Shown one piece after another: positions 37,001 to 49,699 of a DNA stretch of 64,000 nucleotides (position 1 is its first letter; each line of letters starts with the position of its first letter). The stretch covers positions 66,319 to 130,318 of the forward strand of contig NW_004087037.1 in assembly GCF_000220395.1 (NCBI RefSeq), written 5' to 3'. Under the pieces are notes generated by a model, which was not told where the DNA came from, did no database searches, and saw nothing but the letters and a program-made list of their open reading frames with translations. Origin of the DNA: Ichthyophthirius multifiliis. Lineage: Eukaryota > Ciliophora > Oligohymenophorea > Hymenostomatida. The position numbers and the translations under genes were made by a program.

Positions 37001-40000
37001 AATAAAATATTCATTATTTTCTCAAATCATTTTTTATGGGGAAAACTTTAAATCTATTTTGACTTCTTTTCTTTTATTTTATTGGCCATAATTTGATTAT
37101 ATTTATATTCCTTTGAGATTTCTGGATGATTTTTTTATTTAAAATTAAAAATACTTAAATAATAATAATAATTAAATTAATTAAAACTCTGTTTTTATCC
37201 TAGAAGGCCCCATATATGAAAAAACATGTTTATTATAAAATTAATACTAATATGTTTTCGAGGTTTAAAAAATCGAATAATTTCCGCCTTCTTTTCTTTT
37301 GAATTTTTAGCTTTTCTATTGTTAAAATTAAATCGTTTCTATTGAAGAGCTATTTAATATTTTTAAAGAAGATAAAAAAAATGTCTTAAAAATAGAAGAA
37401 ATTGATTATATATATTAAATTATAAAGGAAATACATTAGCCTTTAGTAAATTTTGTAGTTTAGAGTAAATATTTTAACGAGAATGTTTTAAATTCGAAGT
37501 TTATGAGATTTTTAAGTTAATAATTTAATATTTGTATACTTTAGAAGATAAATTATGAGAAGCTTATTTTAAAAAATTGCATTTTTGTGTATTTATGGGC
37601 TTTTGGCGGGTTTTTAGATGACGGAAAAAAATATTAATTTGATGTTTTTTTAAAGGAAATTATAATAAGGAAATTCAAAGAGGTTAGTTTTCCAGAAAAA
37701 GGAGTACTTTTTGAGTACTATTTAAAGGATTTTTAAGAATGGGAAAAATGGGAAGGAAAATCAAGCTTTTTGGAGTATTTTATTTTTGGGTTTGTGGAAT
37801 TTCCTGTTGTTATTTTTGGTGGTTTCGGGAAGAGTTTTTAGATTAAAAAAATAATGAAAAATAAATAGGATTTGTGTCAAAAAATAATAAAAGTAAAATA
37901 TTTTTAGTAAAAGAATTTGGTAGAAATATTAAATAATAATGAGAATATTTTGAGAAAAAATATAAACGAAAATAAAAGAGTCTTAATATATATAGATGAT
38001 ATAAATTTAAATTTAAATGGGGAATTAATAAATGAGATTTTGGAAAAAAAGATGTATTTTTCAATGCAAAAAAAGATGTATTTTTTAAAAAAAGAAGGGT
38101 TTTTTTAAAAGAAAATGATAGGAAGTAATGTTTAGTTTATTTTTGAGTAAAGTTCTCATAAATTTAATGGAAAAAAGTTAAAAAAATACGAATAATTTTA
38201 ATGAGAAATGTTTTAAATATTTAAATTTGTTTTTTTTAAAAGAATTTGATTTAGAAGAATTAAAAAGTGTTTTTAATATTATTATTTAAAAGGAAGTTTT
38301 TTAATAAGAAGTGAAATATTATTTAAGGAAATTATTTTTGGGAAGTATTTAACTTTTGGAATTTATCTAAGGGAAGTTTTTTTTAAATTATAGTCTTTTT
38401 TAACCCAATTTTAAATAGGTTTTTTTTATTTTGGAAAATTTAATAAACTAATTTAAAAAAAGAACAGATTTAGTATTAATTAATGAGATTAAAACTTTTT
38501 GGGTAACTTAAGCTTTTTTATTTTTCTCATCTTTTTTAAATACTTTTGAGGATAAAATATACTTATAGAATAATATTATATATAAAATAAGTAATAATAT
38601 ATTTCCATTAGAATTTTTAGATGAGAACTGTTAAAATATAAACTCTCATTATTTTAATATTAACATATTTTAAGAAAAAATAAAGTCTATTTCGTAAAAA
38701 AATAATAAGGAAATAAAATTAGCACCTTGTTTTTAATTTGCAAGTTTCTAATTATTTGAAATTTTATAAAATTCACATATTTGTTATATTTGTGAATATT
38801 TTCCGGTATTTTTGAAAAAAATTGTGTAAATTTCTTGTTTATTAAGTGATTTTTAATTTTTTAATTTGAAGGATTTGAAGGATATTTAAGGAAAAATATA
38901 AAATAAAAGTGCTTATTTGTTTCTTTATTTTTAATTTGAAGATTTTGAAAAATTAGTGGATTTTTTAAATGTTTAAAAAAAGAGAAAAATAAGATTTATT
39001 ATTGTATTAAATTAATAAACTTTAGTTAAAATTAATGCAAAATATAATAAGCTTTTTTCTTTTTTTACACCTTTTTCGCTTTAAGAATTTTAAAACGAAG
39101 ATTTTTCATTTCTTTAGTAAAATTACTTATTTGAAAAAGAATAAAGTGTATTAAATTAAACTTCGTTTAAGTAAATTTTATTCCCTTTTTTTGGGAAAAA
39201 TATAGAATTCGAAAAAAACTACATTATTTTTTTAAAAAAACTGACTTTTTTCTATAGAAAAAAATAACTAAAATTTACTTAAAAAAAATCTTAATTTTAA
39301 AATTTTATAAATTTAATGAATAATTTAAAATTTTAAAATTAAAAAATAGAATAATAAATATAAAAACAAAACAATTCCATAAATAATATATAATAACAAA
39401 AAGCCTAAAACTAAGAAAAAATCAACGAAAAAAACATACAAATTAATACCGAAAAAAAAAAAATGGAATAAATAGAAGAAGAATTATTAATATAAAAAAA
39501 TTTAATAGAATAAATCTAAAATAAAATAAAGAACTAAACAGAATAATAACTAGAAAAAGTCAAAAATTAATAATAAATAATACTATAAATATCTAAAATA
39601 TAACTTGAAGTTTTAAAAAATATGCAAAATCCAGCCAGTCCGATTAGACTAATAATGTAATCTTTATGTTATCTATTATACCCTAATCCAGTCGAGAAAA
39701 GGAAAAATTTTATAACTTAAAAAATAGAAACAGATTGGTGGTAGGCTTCTTTAAAATTAATAGAAGATTATAATTAATTTTTTAAAAAAATTTAGGATTA
39801 CGATTATAATAATATATAAGAATATACAATAAAGTTAATAGAAGAAGATCTTTAAATTAATAATTAATTTATATAGACCGTTTAAAATATTAGTTTAGCT
39901 TGTAAATATATAGTGGAATGGATATATGAAATATGCTAAAATTTTTATATTAATAAATAATGTAAATAATATATAAGAGAATAGTATTTTAAATAAATAT

Positions 40001-43000
40001 TTATATAGATATATATAAATGTATATAAATATATATATTAAAATATTATTTAAAAATATAAATATATATATAAGAATATATTTATATACATATATATATT
40101 ATTGTTTTTTTTTTATCTATACATATATATATAATATTCTTTTATTATATAATATTTCTTTCTATTTTTTACTCTATCTATATTTCATTTATTTAATAAG
40201 GTTAACCTTTATTCGAAGAAAGAGATCTTTTATAATCATAATTTGAAGAAATATTAAATAACAAATATTAAATTGAAAAATAATTTAATTAAATTTTGAA
40301 TGAAAAATTAAATTTGGATAAAATTGATGAATTTTTTAATGAAAAATTAGAAAAAAAAATATTTAAAAATAAATAATTCTCGTAAATATTTAACAAAGCA
40401 AAATTTGCTTTAGAAATTATGTAAGAAGACTAAACTAAAAGTTAAAAATATATAGATAAACAGTTTAATTTTGATAAAATAATACATAGTTCAATATTTT
40501 TGTCTTTTTTTTCACCTTTAAATTATTAAGAAAGAATTTAAATTATTAATTAAATTCCTAATTTTTAACTTATAAAGGAGTTTAAACCATTTAAGGATAA
40601 ATTTTAATTATAAAATGAATTTTTTATATAAAATATAGATTCTTATGTATATATATTATTCGATCCTTATTTTATTTCTTTTTAGTTTTTGAAAAAAATG
40701 TATTAGAAATAATAATAAGAATTTTTTGTAGTATTATAAGAGAAAGATTTATAAAAGAAAGATGCTTTTTTGCCTTTTTTTAAAAAAGAAATTTTAGAGG
40801 ATAATATATAAAAAAAAATATATATTTGTATATAAAATTTAAATGAGAAATTTATTAAGGAAATTTAAAGAAAATTTAAGAAAATTTAAATAATAAATTT
40901 TGAACTAAATGAAGAATTTTTGTTATAAAAAATGAAAAAAATTTAAATAAAATAATATTTTGGGGAATAATATGGAATTTTTAAAGAAAAAAAGATAAAA
41001 TTGAAAATTTTATAAGAAAAAATTAAGAATTTAAAAATTTTTTAATAGAAATTTTTAAAAATGAAGAAAATTTAAAAAAAAGATTAAAATTTTTTATTTT
41101 TTTAAGAAGAAGAAAAAAATTAATTTTTTAAAGATTAAAAAATGGAAAAAATCAATTATTAAATTAATTTTTTTTCAACGAGAATTTATTAGACTTAATA
41201 ATTAAAAAAAAAGAAAATATTAAAAAATAAGAAAAAGAAATCATTTTAAAATAAGAAATTTAATCTTTTATTTAAGAAAAAGAAGATTATTTTAAAGAAA
41301 AGGAGCTTTTTTTAAAGGAAATTTCTTAAATTTATTTAAATTTTTAAAAAGTATCTAAAAAAGCGTTCTCTTCATTTAAAATATTTATGATTTTTTTTCA
41401 AAATTAAGATTTTTTTAATGAAAATATTTTATAATGTTTAAAAAAGAATTTTTTCGAGTTTTTTTCTTGTTCTTTTTTTACTTAAGATTTACCAATTTTT
41501 ACTTATTTTTTTAAAGAAAAATAAATACATTTTAAATAAAAACTTTCGAATCTTTTAACCTAAATCCCATTACAAATTCCTATATTTTTTTTAGAAAAGG
41601 AAAACTCTAAAAATATTATTTAAAATTTAACAAAAATTTCTTAACAAAAAGAAAACATTGACCTAATAATAATAAGAAATGAAGAAACTTTAAATTTAGA
41701 TATAAAAAATGACTAAACATATTGGTTTTTTATAAAAATAAACGATTTTTATATATAAGAAAGTGTTTTTGAAAAAATAATAGATAAAATAATATTATAT
41801 TAATTTTTTTCTATATAAGATAAAAGTTAAAATTTTAGACTGTTTTTATCTTTTAAATAAAATAATAATAAATTCCAGTGTAAAACCCTTAATAAAAAAA
41901 TTAAATTTTTAATGAAAAACTCTTATAAAATAGCCCTAAATGGATAAGAAAAAAACATTCAAAAATAAATAAAAACATGCTTATCATAAAATTGTTAGAA
42001 TCTTATTTAAACTGAATCTTCATTTTTTAAATAATTCTGTTATTAAATTGCTTTGATCAATGCTTTTATTTAATTTAGAAGTACTGTTTTTTAGTCTTTT
42101 TATGTTCAGAAGGAATTTTTTAATTAATAGTTTGGATTTTTAGTTTATTTTTTGTAATAAAAGATGAATTTTAAATAAGATTTTGGCAAAAACTTTAAAT
42201 AGTTTTATAGTTTTTTTACTCTTTTTGAATCGTTTGTTATAGATTAAAATGAAAAAAACATTCTCTTTTATTTAGTTTAGAAAATAATGGATTAAAATGC
42301 TTTATTTGGAATTAATTATATAAAAAAATACTTTTTTTGTTTTGATTTGTTCCATTTTAAGGATAATAGATATGCATAAAATTAAATATTAAAAATAAAA
42401 AATTAATAAGAAGATGATAATTTTATTAATAAATTACTTTAAAAAATACCTAAAAAAATGATTTTTTTTAAAGAAAAAAAACTTAATATATTTAAATAAA
42501 AAGATATATAAAATAAAAAAAAAGGAAATATAATAGATTAAAATGACAAAAAAAACTGCTTTTTAAACAATAATTTATAAGAAGAAATAAGTAAATTCAA
42601 TTTTTTAGTTAGAAAAATAAATAATGATTTATAGTATTTAATTATTATTTAAAAAAAATCAAATAGTCTTTTAGAAAATAAAAAATTATAAAAAATGCTT
42701 TTTTAATTAAAAATATAAATGACTCCTTAAAAATGGTTAAAAAAAACTGCTTTTTAGAATAAAAATTTAACTTTTTTTTTAAATTAATTATAGAATTAAT
42801 ATGATTTTTTGTAAAACTTAATTAAAAAATAGCAAATAAATAAAATAAATCTTTCTTATTTATTTTCTCCTTTAAATTACATAAAAAGTTTACTTAAAAA
42901 TTAAAATTAATTAAATGATTCTTAAGTTTTTGTACTTGAAAATAGTAAAAATCATAATAATTAAATTTTTATTATTGAATAATTATATGTATATGGTCTT

Positions 43001-43333
43001 TAATGGAATAAGCAAATAAATTCTTTTATTGAAAGTTAAAAAAATGTTTGTTATTAAAATAATTATTTCATATAAGAAAATACATTAAAAAATAATTAAT
43101 TATTATTTCCTTTTAATATTATTAATGATTTTGAACTTTGTATTTATAATATAAAAGAAGTTTAATTTTAAAAATATATTAAAGTTCCTTTATATTTTAC
43201 TTATGATAGTTAAAACTAATTAAAAAATAAAGAAAATTTTATAACTTATGTATATTTACCTTTTCATTAATAAAAAATATAGTCAAATAATATATTACTT
43301 TATGATTTTTTTTTGTTTCTTATTATAGATTGA
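31053..43333 (+). CDS. Divergent dynein heavy chain with degenerate ATP sites
   Basis: One dynein heavy chain in order across ~12.3 kb, several introns (31231-31508 approx., 33595-33706, 34264-34338, 35116-35247, one near 40010-40200). Tail: variable, with eight-residue repeats at 31866-31977. Linker: WMKLAPFF, LKKRHWDDIFEFLGF near 34670 and SKYPRMYFLEDYQLL near 35430. AAA1: FISPLTDKYL then GEKNCGKKS (36312-36338) in place of GPAGTGKT, and WGAIWNCQLAN (36465-36497) in place of WGCFDEFNR. AAA2: EGPIYEK and YVFEVQKIEQFPPSF, then VYLWAFGGFLDDG. AAA3: IFGGFGKS and IYIDDIN. AAA4: ICEYFPVFLKKIV where GVGGSGRQSL is expected. Stalk heptads 39290-39610, strut and microtubule-binding region VLKNMQNPASPIRLIMQSL (39607-39960). 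C-terminus: YVYGLQWNK, YIKVPLY, FITYVYLPF. AAA1, AAA2 and AAA4 look unable to hydrolyse ATP. Apparent frame changes near 32395, 32825, 33240 and 38110-38200 are unresolved, so exon details are provisional. Confidence 0.8.
31866..31977 (+). repeat. 24-nt tandem repeat coding NQIKNLEK
   Basis: About 4.5 tandem copies of a 24-nt unit in frame, giving NQIK(N/S)LEK repeated with single substitutions, in the tail of the dynein-like protein. Eight residues do not fit a heptad, so the helix phase would drift. Confidence 0.85.
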
Positions 43334-43540
43334 TATATTTATTTTATTTTAAAAAATAATGTTTATTTATATATTTTTTATTTATTTTTTTATATTATAG
43401 TTTACTAAATTTTTTTATTTTTTTTTAATTAAAATAAATAAAAGGAATATAAAAATAAAAAAAGATATATTTTAAATAAGAAAAAAAATATATATATATA
43501 TAAATAACAATAATAAATTAATTAATAAAACAAACAAAAA

Positions 43541-44952
43541 ATGGCAGAAGAAAGAAAAAAAGTTCAATCACATCGTTTTTATGAATAAAAATATCCTAAA
43601 GAAAACGATCTTGTTGTGGTAAAATAAATAAAAAAAAAAAAAAAACAAAAATAAAAACAAAAAGCAAAAAATAAATAAATAATTTAAAAAGCCAAAATAA
43701 AAAAACAAATCATTAAAAAAAAGGTAGAAGTTGCAAAAGTTGAGGAAAACTGTTGTTATGTATAATTATTAGAATATAATCGTATTGAAGGTATGATTAC
43801 ACCAAACGAAATGACAAAATAAATGTAATAAAGCATATAAAAAGTACTTAAAATCGGTAGAACCGAAGTAGTTTAAGTATTACGTGTAGATGAAGAAAAA
43901 GGTTTTATATATATATTTTTTATATATATGTATATATATATATAAAGATATATGTAAAAATATAAATATATAGTTATATATTTATTTATACATTTTATTT
44001 ATTTATTTATATTTATTAATTATTATTGTTAATATAAATAAATAGGATATATTGATTTGAGTAAAAAAAAAGTAAGAAATAATTAAGATGCCGCTTGCTT
44101 AGATAATTATTCTAAAGCAAAAACTGTAAATTCAATTTTAATTACTATTTGCGAATCTGATAAATAAATTACTATAGATGAACTTTATACTAAAGTAGTT
44201 TGGCCTTTAAGTAAAAAATATAAGAGTGCATATGAGGCTTTTAGAGCATCTCTTAATGATAATTAAGTGATTAATTAATTTGATGTATCAGAAGATATTA
44301 AATAGAAACTTTTAAAGGAAATTTAAAGAAGATTGGCGCCTTAAACTTTAAGAATTAAGGCCGAAGTTGAGCTTAGGTGTTATGGATATGAAGGAGTTGA
44401 TGCTATAAAAGCTGCTTTATTAGCCGGAGAATCTAAATCGCGTAATAATTGTTAAGTCGGAGTAATCAAATTAATTTATTTAATATTTAAATTATTTAAT
44501 TTTTTTTTTTATTAATTATACAAAAAAGTTTGAAATTGTAGGATCTCCAGTATATGCTGGTACTATAAATACTTAAGATAAAAACTTAGGTTTAGAAGTT
44601 ATAAAAGATGCCTTAAAAGCTGTAGAGGAAGTAATTTTAAGTAAAAACGGTTAGTATAAATTAAGAGGAGAAGTAAATTATAATATAAATATAAAATATA
44701 TATAAAAGATTATATAATAATAAATATTATATATATATATATATTTATATATATATTTATATATATATATATTAGCCAAAAATATATGGAGATAAAGCTT
44801 AAGATGATTTAGAATTAATAGAAAAAGCTGAAGAAGATGACGATGAAGACGAATAAAAAGAAGGAGAAGGAGACGATGATGATGAAGAATCTGAAGAAAT
44901 TGAAGGTATGGGAGATGCAGATGACGACGAAGAAGAATTTTAATAATAATGA
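43541..44952 (+). CDS. Translation initiation factor eIF2 alpha subunit
   Basis: join(43541..43618,43724..43901,44046..44461,44529..44672,44776..44952), 330 residues with introns of 105, 144, 67 and 103 nt. The S1/OB fold is clear: YPKENDLVVVEVAKVEENCCYV, LLEYNRIEGMI, LKIGRTEVVQVLRVDEEKGYIDLSKKKV. The helical domain and the alpha-beta domain follow (YGYEGVDAIKAALLAG, EIVGSPVYAGTI). A long acidic Asp/Glu tail closes the protein. Family knowledge: part of the eIF2-GTP-Met-tRNAi complex; stress kinases phosphorylate Ser51. Here the loop after IEGMI reads TPNEMTKQMQQS instead of LLSELSRRRIRS, so Ser51 aligns with Thr and the three arginines are gone. Intron 3 uses the donor at 44462, which joins NNCQVG to FEIVGSP. 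Confidence 0.95.
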
Positions 44953-45230
44953 ATAAATATATATATAAATAATTATTTAATTATTATTATAAAATAAAAT
45001 AAATATTATTTTTATTTATTTTTTATTTTTATATTAATTATATTTTAAAAACTATAACTATTTTTTTTTCAATAATTATATTAAATTAATTATATAATTA
45101 TTAAATTTTTAATTAGTTTTTATATTTAAATTAATAAAAAAAATATTAAATTTTTACTTTTTTTTTTTTTTCTGTTTATTAAATTTGAATAAATAATAAT
45201 ACATATAATATAATTACATTAAATAAAAAA

Positions 45231-45486
45231 ATGCGATCAAATAGCTAACATACTCCTTATTCGTTAAGATTAATAAAAAAATAAAATTTTAAATCAGAAC
45301 CGAAAAATTAAATAAATAAATTAAAAGAATAAGAAAATAAATTGAAATATATTATAGAAAAAACATAACAATAGAATAATGTTTTAAACAATATATTTTT
45401 ATTTTATTTAAATATTAAAATAAACATAGACAAATAATAATTAAATTAATAAATAAATAATTAATGAAGTATTTATTTTATAATCA

Positions 45487-45541
<55 letters not shown>

Positions 45542-47576
45542 GTATATTTTATATTAAATTAAGATAAAATTAGATATTTCAGATATCCAATGTTGTAAAA
45601 TTTAAACAGAAAATAAATCCATAATTAATTAAAAAAAAAATACGAATTATCCTATTATTAATATACCTAAAAAATTTAATATATAATAAATAGAATAATA
45701 AAAATTTCAAATTAAAAATTAATAAAATGAAGAAAAAAAGTATAAATATTTATAAATTCTTTAAAATATTAATAATTAAATATCTTTTCTTGATACATAA
45801 AGCAGAGAATAATTAATGAAAACATTTGAAATAATAAAATTTAAAATTAAAAATAAATCTTATTATAATTTTATTTTAGAAGAAAATACTTTTATTCTTA
45901 AATATTTAATTTATCTTTTATATGAATAATTAGAATAAGTTTTTTATTTTTAAACTTATTCTTAAAATCATTGTTTTTCAAATATTTAAATTGATAATTT
46001 ATAAGATAATACTCCATTAGTATAATAAGTATAAGAATATTAATTTTAATATGAATAATAACTTATTTTATAATAAGAAATTTAAAAGAAGTTTTCATAA
46101 TTAAAAGATTAAAATAAAAAACTAAAGGATTAATTAGAAAACTAAACATAAGGAATAATTTCATATGATATTTCTTAAAATAAATTTTAATAATAATTTC
46201 CAAATAATGATATTATAGTCGAATAAAACATTTTAAAAGAACAAAATTTTTAAATAATTTCAAATAAAGATTCTTTACGTCAAAAATACAAATAAATAAT
46301 AGCTTAAAATACTCTTTTGTAAAAAAATAATAAATAGAACGAAGAAAATATCGAAAAAATAAAAGAAATAAAAAAAGAGAATATATAAATAAAAAAAATA
46401 TATGAAAAATACGAAATGGAATTATTAAATTAAGAAAAAGATTTTATGAAAAAACAAGAAGAAATTATTTTTTTAAAAAACTAAATTGAAAAAAAAAATT
46501 TGGATTTAAAAAAGAAAAATGATTTTTTAGAAAATTAAATTTATTTAAAAAATAAAGAAATTGAATAATATTAAACATTAAATTAAATTAATTAATAGAA
46601 ATTTGATTAATTATATATATAATTTAATAAATAGACATATGAAGCATTTATTTAATAATTGAATAGTATAATTCCTTAAATCGAAAGTTTAATTTTGGAA
46701 GAAAATTAAAGCTTGCAAATATAAATGGAAAGCAAAAAAATTATACTTTAGTTTTTAGGAGAAAAATTTATTAATTTTATTGAAGTTATATAAGAAAAAT
46801 ATATAGAACTTTAATATTAATAAAAAGATTTTCATTAAAAAATATAATAATAAGTTAAAAATTAATAATATAATTATATATTTTTTTATAAAAAAAGCTC
46901 TAAAAAAGAATAGAAAAATAAGATGATATTTTATATTTTGGAAAAATTATTTTAAATATTTAAGAAGTTATAAATAAACATTCGTCAATTTAATTACCTA
47001 CTTCTTTAATGTTACTTTAGTAGGAATTAAATATTAAAAATGTATCAATTTAAAAAAAATAAAAGAAAATACGTTAGAATAATTATAAATAAAAAACGAT
47101 ATTAATAATTATGAAACTAAATAATATTAAATAAGATGTAAATTAATATATATTTATATATAAATATATATATATTTATTTATATCTATATATTTATTAT
47201 TTATTTTTTAGAATAATTTAATTAAGAAGACTTATAAAATAACATCTAACATTTAGATTTTAAAGTTAAATAATTAACATAAGAAAACCTTTCACTATAA
47301 AATTAAATTAGAATTATTATAAATTATAGTTGTAATTCAAATATAAAAAATGAAAACATTTGTTTTTAATCTTAAAATAATTTATAGCAAAATACTAAAT
47401 ATAATAATAATTTAGGTATAAATATAATTTAAAATTTTTTATAATCTTTCTTTTTCTAAGAATGTATTGATTAATAATTAACTAAAACAATATATTAACA
47501 ATCAGAAGAAAACGAAAACTTTCTATAAATCTTACTTTTATAAGCAAACACATTATAAAAATTCATTAGTTTATGA
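45231..47576 (+). CDS. Coiled-coil protein, uncharacterised
   Basis: Approx. join(45231..45380,45430..45468,45564..46853,46898..47137,47212..47576), TGA 47574-47576. Introns are 49, 95, 44 and 74 nt; the second is mostly (TA)n. The head is short and basic (MRSNSQHTPYSLRL). The middle has a compact region (NKSYYNFILEENTFILKYLIYLL), then a coiled coil (IKKIYEKYEMELLNQEKDF, NLDLKKKNDFLENQIYL). A later exon has the zipper-like HLDFKVKQLTQENLSLQNQI. In exon 4 the frame shifts by -1 at an A8 run (47052-47059); with the shift, the reading KENTLEQLQ and the phase-1 splice to the last exon agree. Likely structural. No known family recognised. Confidence 0.7.
45490..45540. repeat. (TA)n microsatellite in intron
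   Basis: About 25 TA units in the intron 45469-45563 of the coiled-coil gene. Confidence 0.9.
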
Positions 47577-47833
47577 AAAATTATATATTTTATTATTATT
47601 TAAATATAAATTAATAGATTATTTAGTGTTTTATATTTAAATTTAATTTAAAAATTATATAATTATAAATCATAAATAGTTTATTATGTATATTTATTAT
47701 AATAATAATAAGAGAATTATAAGTTTAAATAATTTATATTTTTCAACTATAATATAAAAATAAATAAATTACGATTTCTTTTATAATTAAATTAAAAAAC
47801 AGTTTTACAAATATATTAAATATAAAATAAAAA

Positions 47834-47995
47834 ATGAGTAAAAAAGTTGCATCGAAAGAAGTTAAAAAAGTAGAGGAAAAACCTAAATTAAATTATGAAG
47901 ATTTAATACTTAGAAATTTAAGTAATGCAAGATTGACTTTAGATAAATAAGGTTATCAATTTGTTAATTTAAATTTAGCTGTAAAAAATATATTT

Positions 47996-48028
<33 letters not shown>

Positions 48029-49150
48029 TTTATAATATTTACATTTTTTATTATAAAAAGGAAAAATCATTAGATTCTTTAAATATTGTTTTCTAAAATT
48101 ATAAAGCATTATAAAATATAGATTTACATGGCAATAATTTATCTGATATATCAGTTTGTAAATATTTTATTTTTTAATATATTTAAATTAATAAAAAATA
48201 AAATAATAAAGTATCTAGTTTACCTAATTTAATAAGACTAAATGTTAGCTAAAATAATATCAAAGATATGAAAGCTCTTTAAAACGAAGAAGGCTTTAGA
48301 AATTTAAAAGTATTTTAAATAATATTAATTAAATATTTATTACTTTAAAAAATTAGTACTTGAATTTATAAAAAAATCGAATTAATGAACTTTTGACTCC
48401 TAAATGTCCTAATTTAATGCATTTAAATTTAAATGAAAATAATATTGATAAAATGGAAACTTTCGAAGGGCTAGAACCTTTAAAAATTTTAGAATTAAGA
48501 AGTAATAGAATATCTTCAATTTAATAATTAATAAATATGCCTAAATTATAAGAATTATATTTAGCTTAAAACAAAATTAAATAAATTGTAGGTATTGATT
48601 CTTTAGTAAGCCTTTAAAGATTACATTTAAGATAAAATAATGTATATTTAATATATTTTTTTTATCATTAAATAATAAAAAAAGATTGAAGTTTTTGAAG
48701 AAACTTTTCCAAATTTAGAAAATTTATAATATTTAAATTTAAGAGAAAATAAAGTTGAAAAAATCGAAGAAATTAATAAACTGGTTACTTTGCCTAATTT
48801 AAAAGTTTTAATTCATTCTTTTAATCCTATTATTAATAAAAATGCAAATTATTTATTTGAAACTATTAATTCTTTATTAAAATTAGAGAGAATTAATAAA
48901 TTATAGGTTTTTTTTAAAAAAAATATTTATATAATAAAATATTTTTATTTTATATATATATTTAAAAAAGATTACAAAAAATATTAAACTTAATGCATTT
49001 GCATATGCTGAAGATAAATATAATAAAGACTAATAGGTATTTTATATATACAATATTTTTTTTATTTGTAATTTTTTTAAGGAAAGAAAAAGAATAGAAG
49101 AAGAAGAATTGTTAAAATAATAATAAGAAGAAAATAAAGAAGAAAATTGA
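47834..49150 (+). CDS. LRRC23: Leucine-rich repeat protein LRRC23-like (radial spoke)
   Basis: join(47834..47980,48061..48157,48212..48309,48357..48641,48685..48906,48971..49036,49082..49150), 327 residues, six introns of 43-80 nt. The order of LRRs matches LRRC23: LSDISVLSSLPNLIRLNVS, MHLNLNENNIDKM, LEPLKILELRSNRISS, then the strongly conserved LQELYLAQNKIKQIVGI and LQYLNLRENKVEKI, and the LRR cap LPNLKVLIHSFNPI. A Glu/Gln/Lys helix (ERKRIEEEELLKQQQEE) ends it, as in the family. Family knowledge: LRRC23 is a radial-spoke 3 component of motile cilia and sperm flagella. The intron 48158-48211 (phase 1) is fixed by the DISVL motif. Confidence 0.88.
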
Positions 49151-49699
49151 TATTTTTTAAAAAAATAAAAAGCAATATAATCATAAAATACATATAAGTA
49201 TATATAAAATAATTTTAAATTTAAATAATAAATCTAATATAATAATTTCTTTTATTTTTGTTAAAAATTAATTCAAAATTTATATTAAAAAAATTAATAT
49301 AGTAAATAGTAATTCAAACAAAAAAATTATAATTTTTATGTTTAAAAAAATTATATTATATTTATATTATAATATATTATTAATATATATATATTTAATT
49401 TTGTAAGAAAGTTATTATATTATTTTTAAATAATAATTTATTATTTCTAGTAATTAAATTAATAAAATAATAATAATAGAAATATATATGTGTGTTTAAA
49501 GTATTAATTATTTTTTTAATTACTTTGTTAGCTTAATAAAAATCTATTTTATCCAATTTTTTTTTTTTATTTATTTATTTAATACTAAATATACCATTTA
49601 ATTTCATATTTTAATATACAAAAAATTAGTGATTTATAAAAAATTAAAATTAAATTAAAAAAAAAATTTAATAAAAAAAAATAAAAAAATTAATAAATA
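49151..49699. other. Intergenic AT-rich spacer
   Basis: Spacer ending in an A-rich leader. No other signal. Confidence 0.6.

Noticed and set aside
37843-38108. Two overlapping short frames on opposite strands
   Set aside because: The plus one is an internal piece of the dynein AAA3 region (IYIDDIN); the minus one is its antisense.
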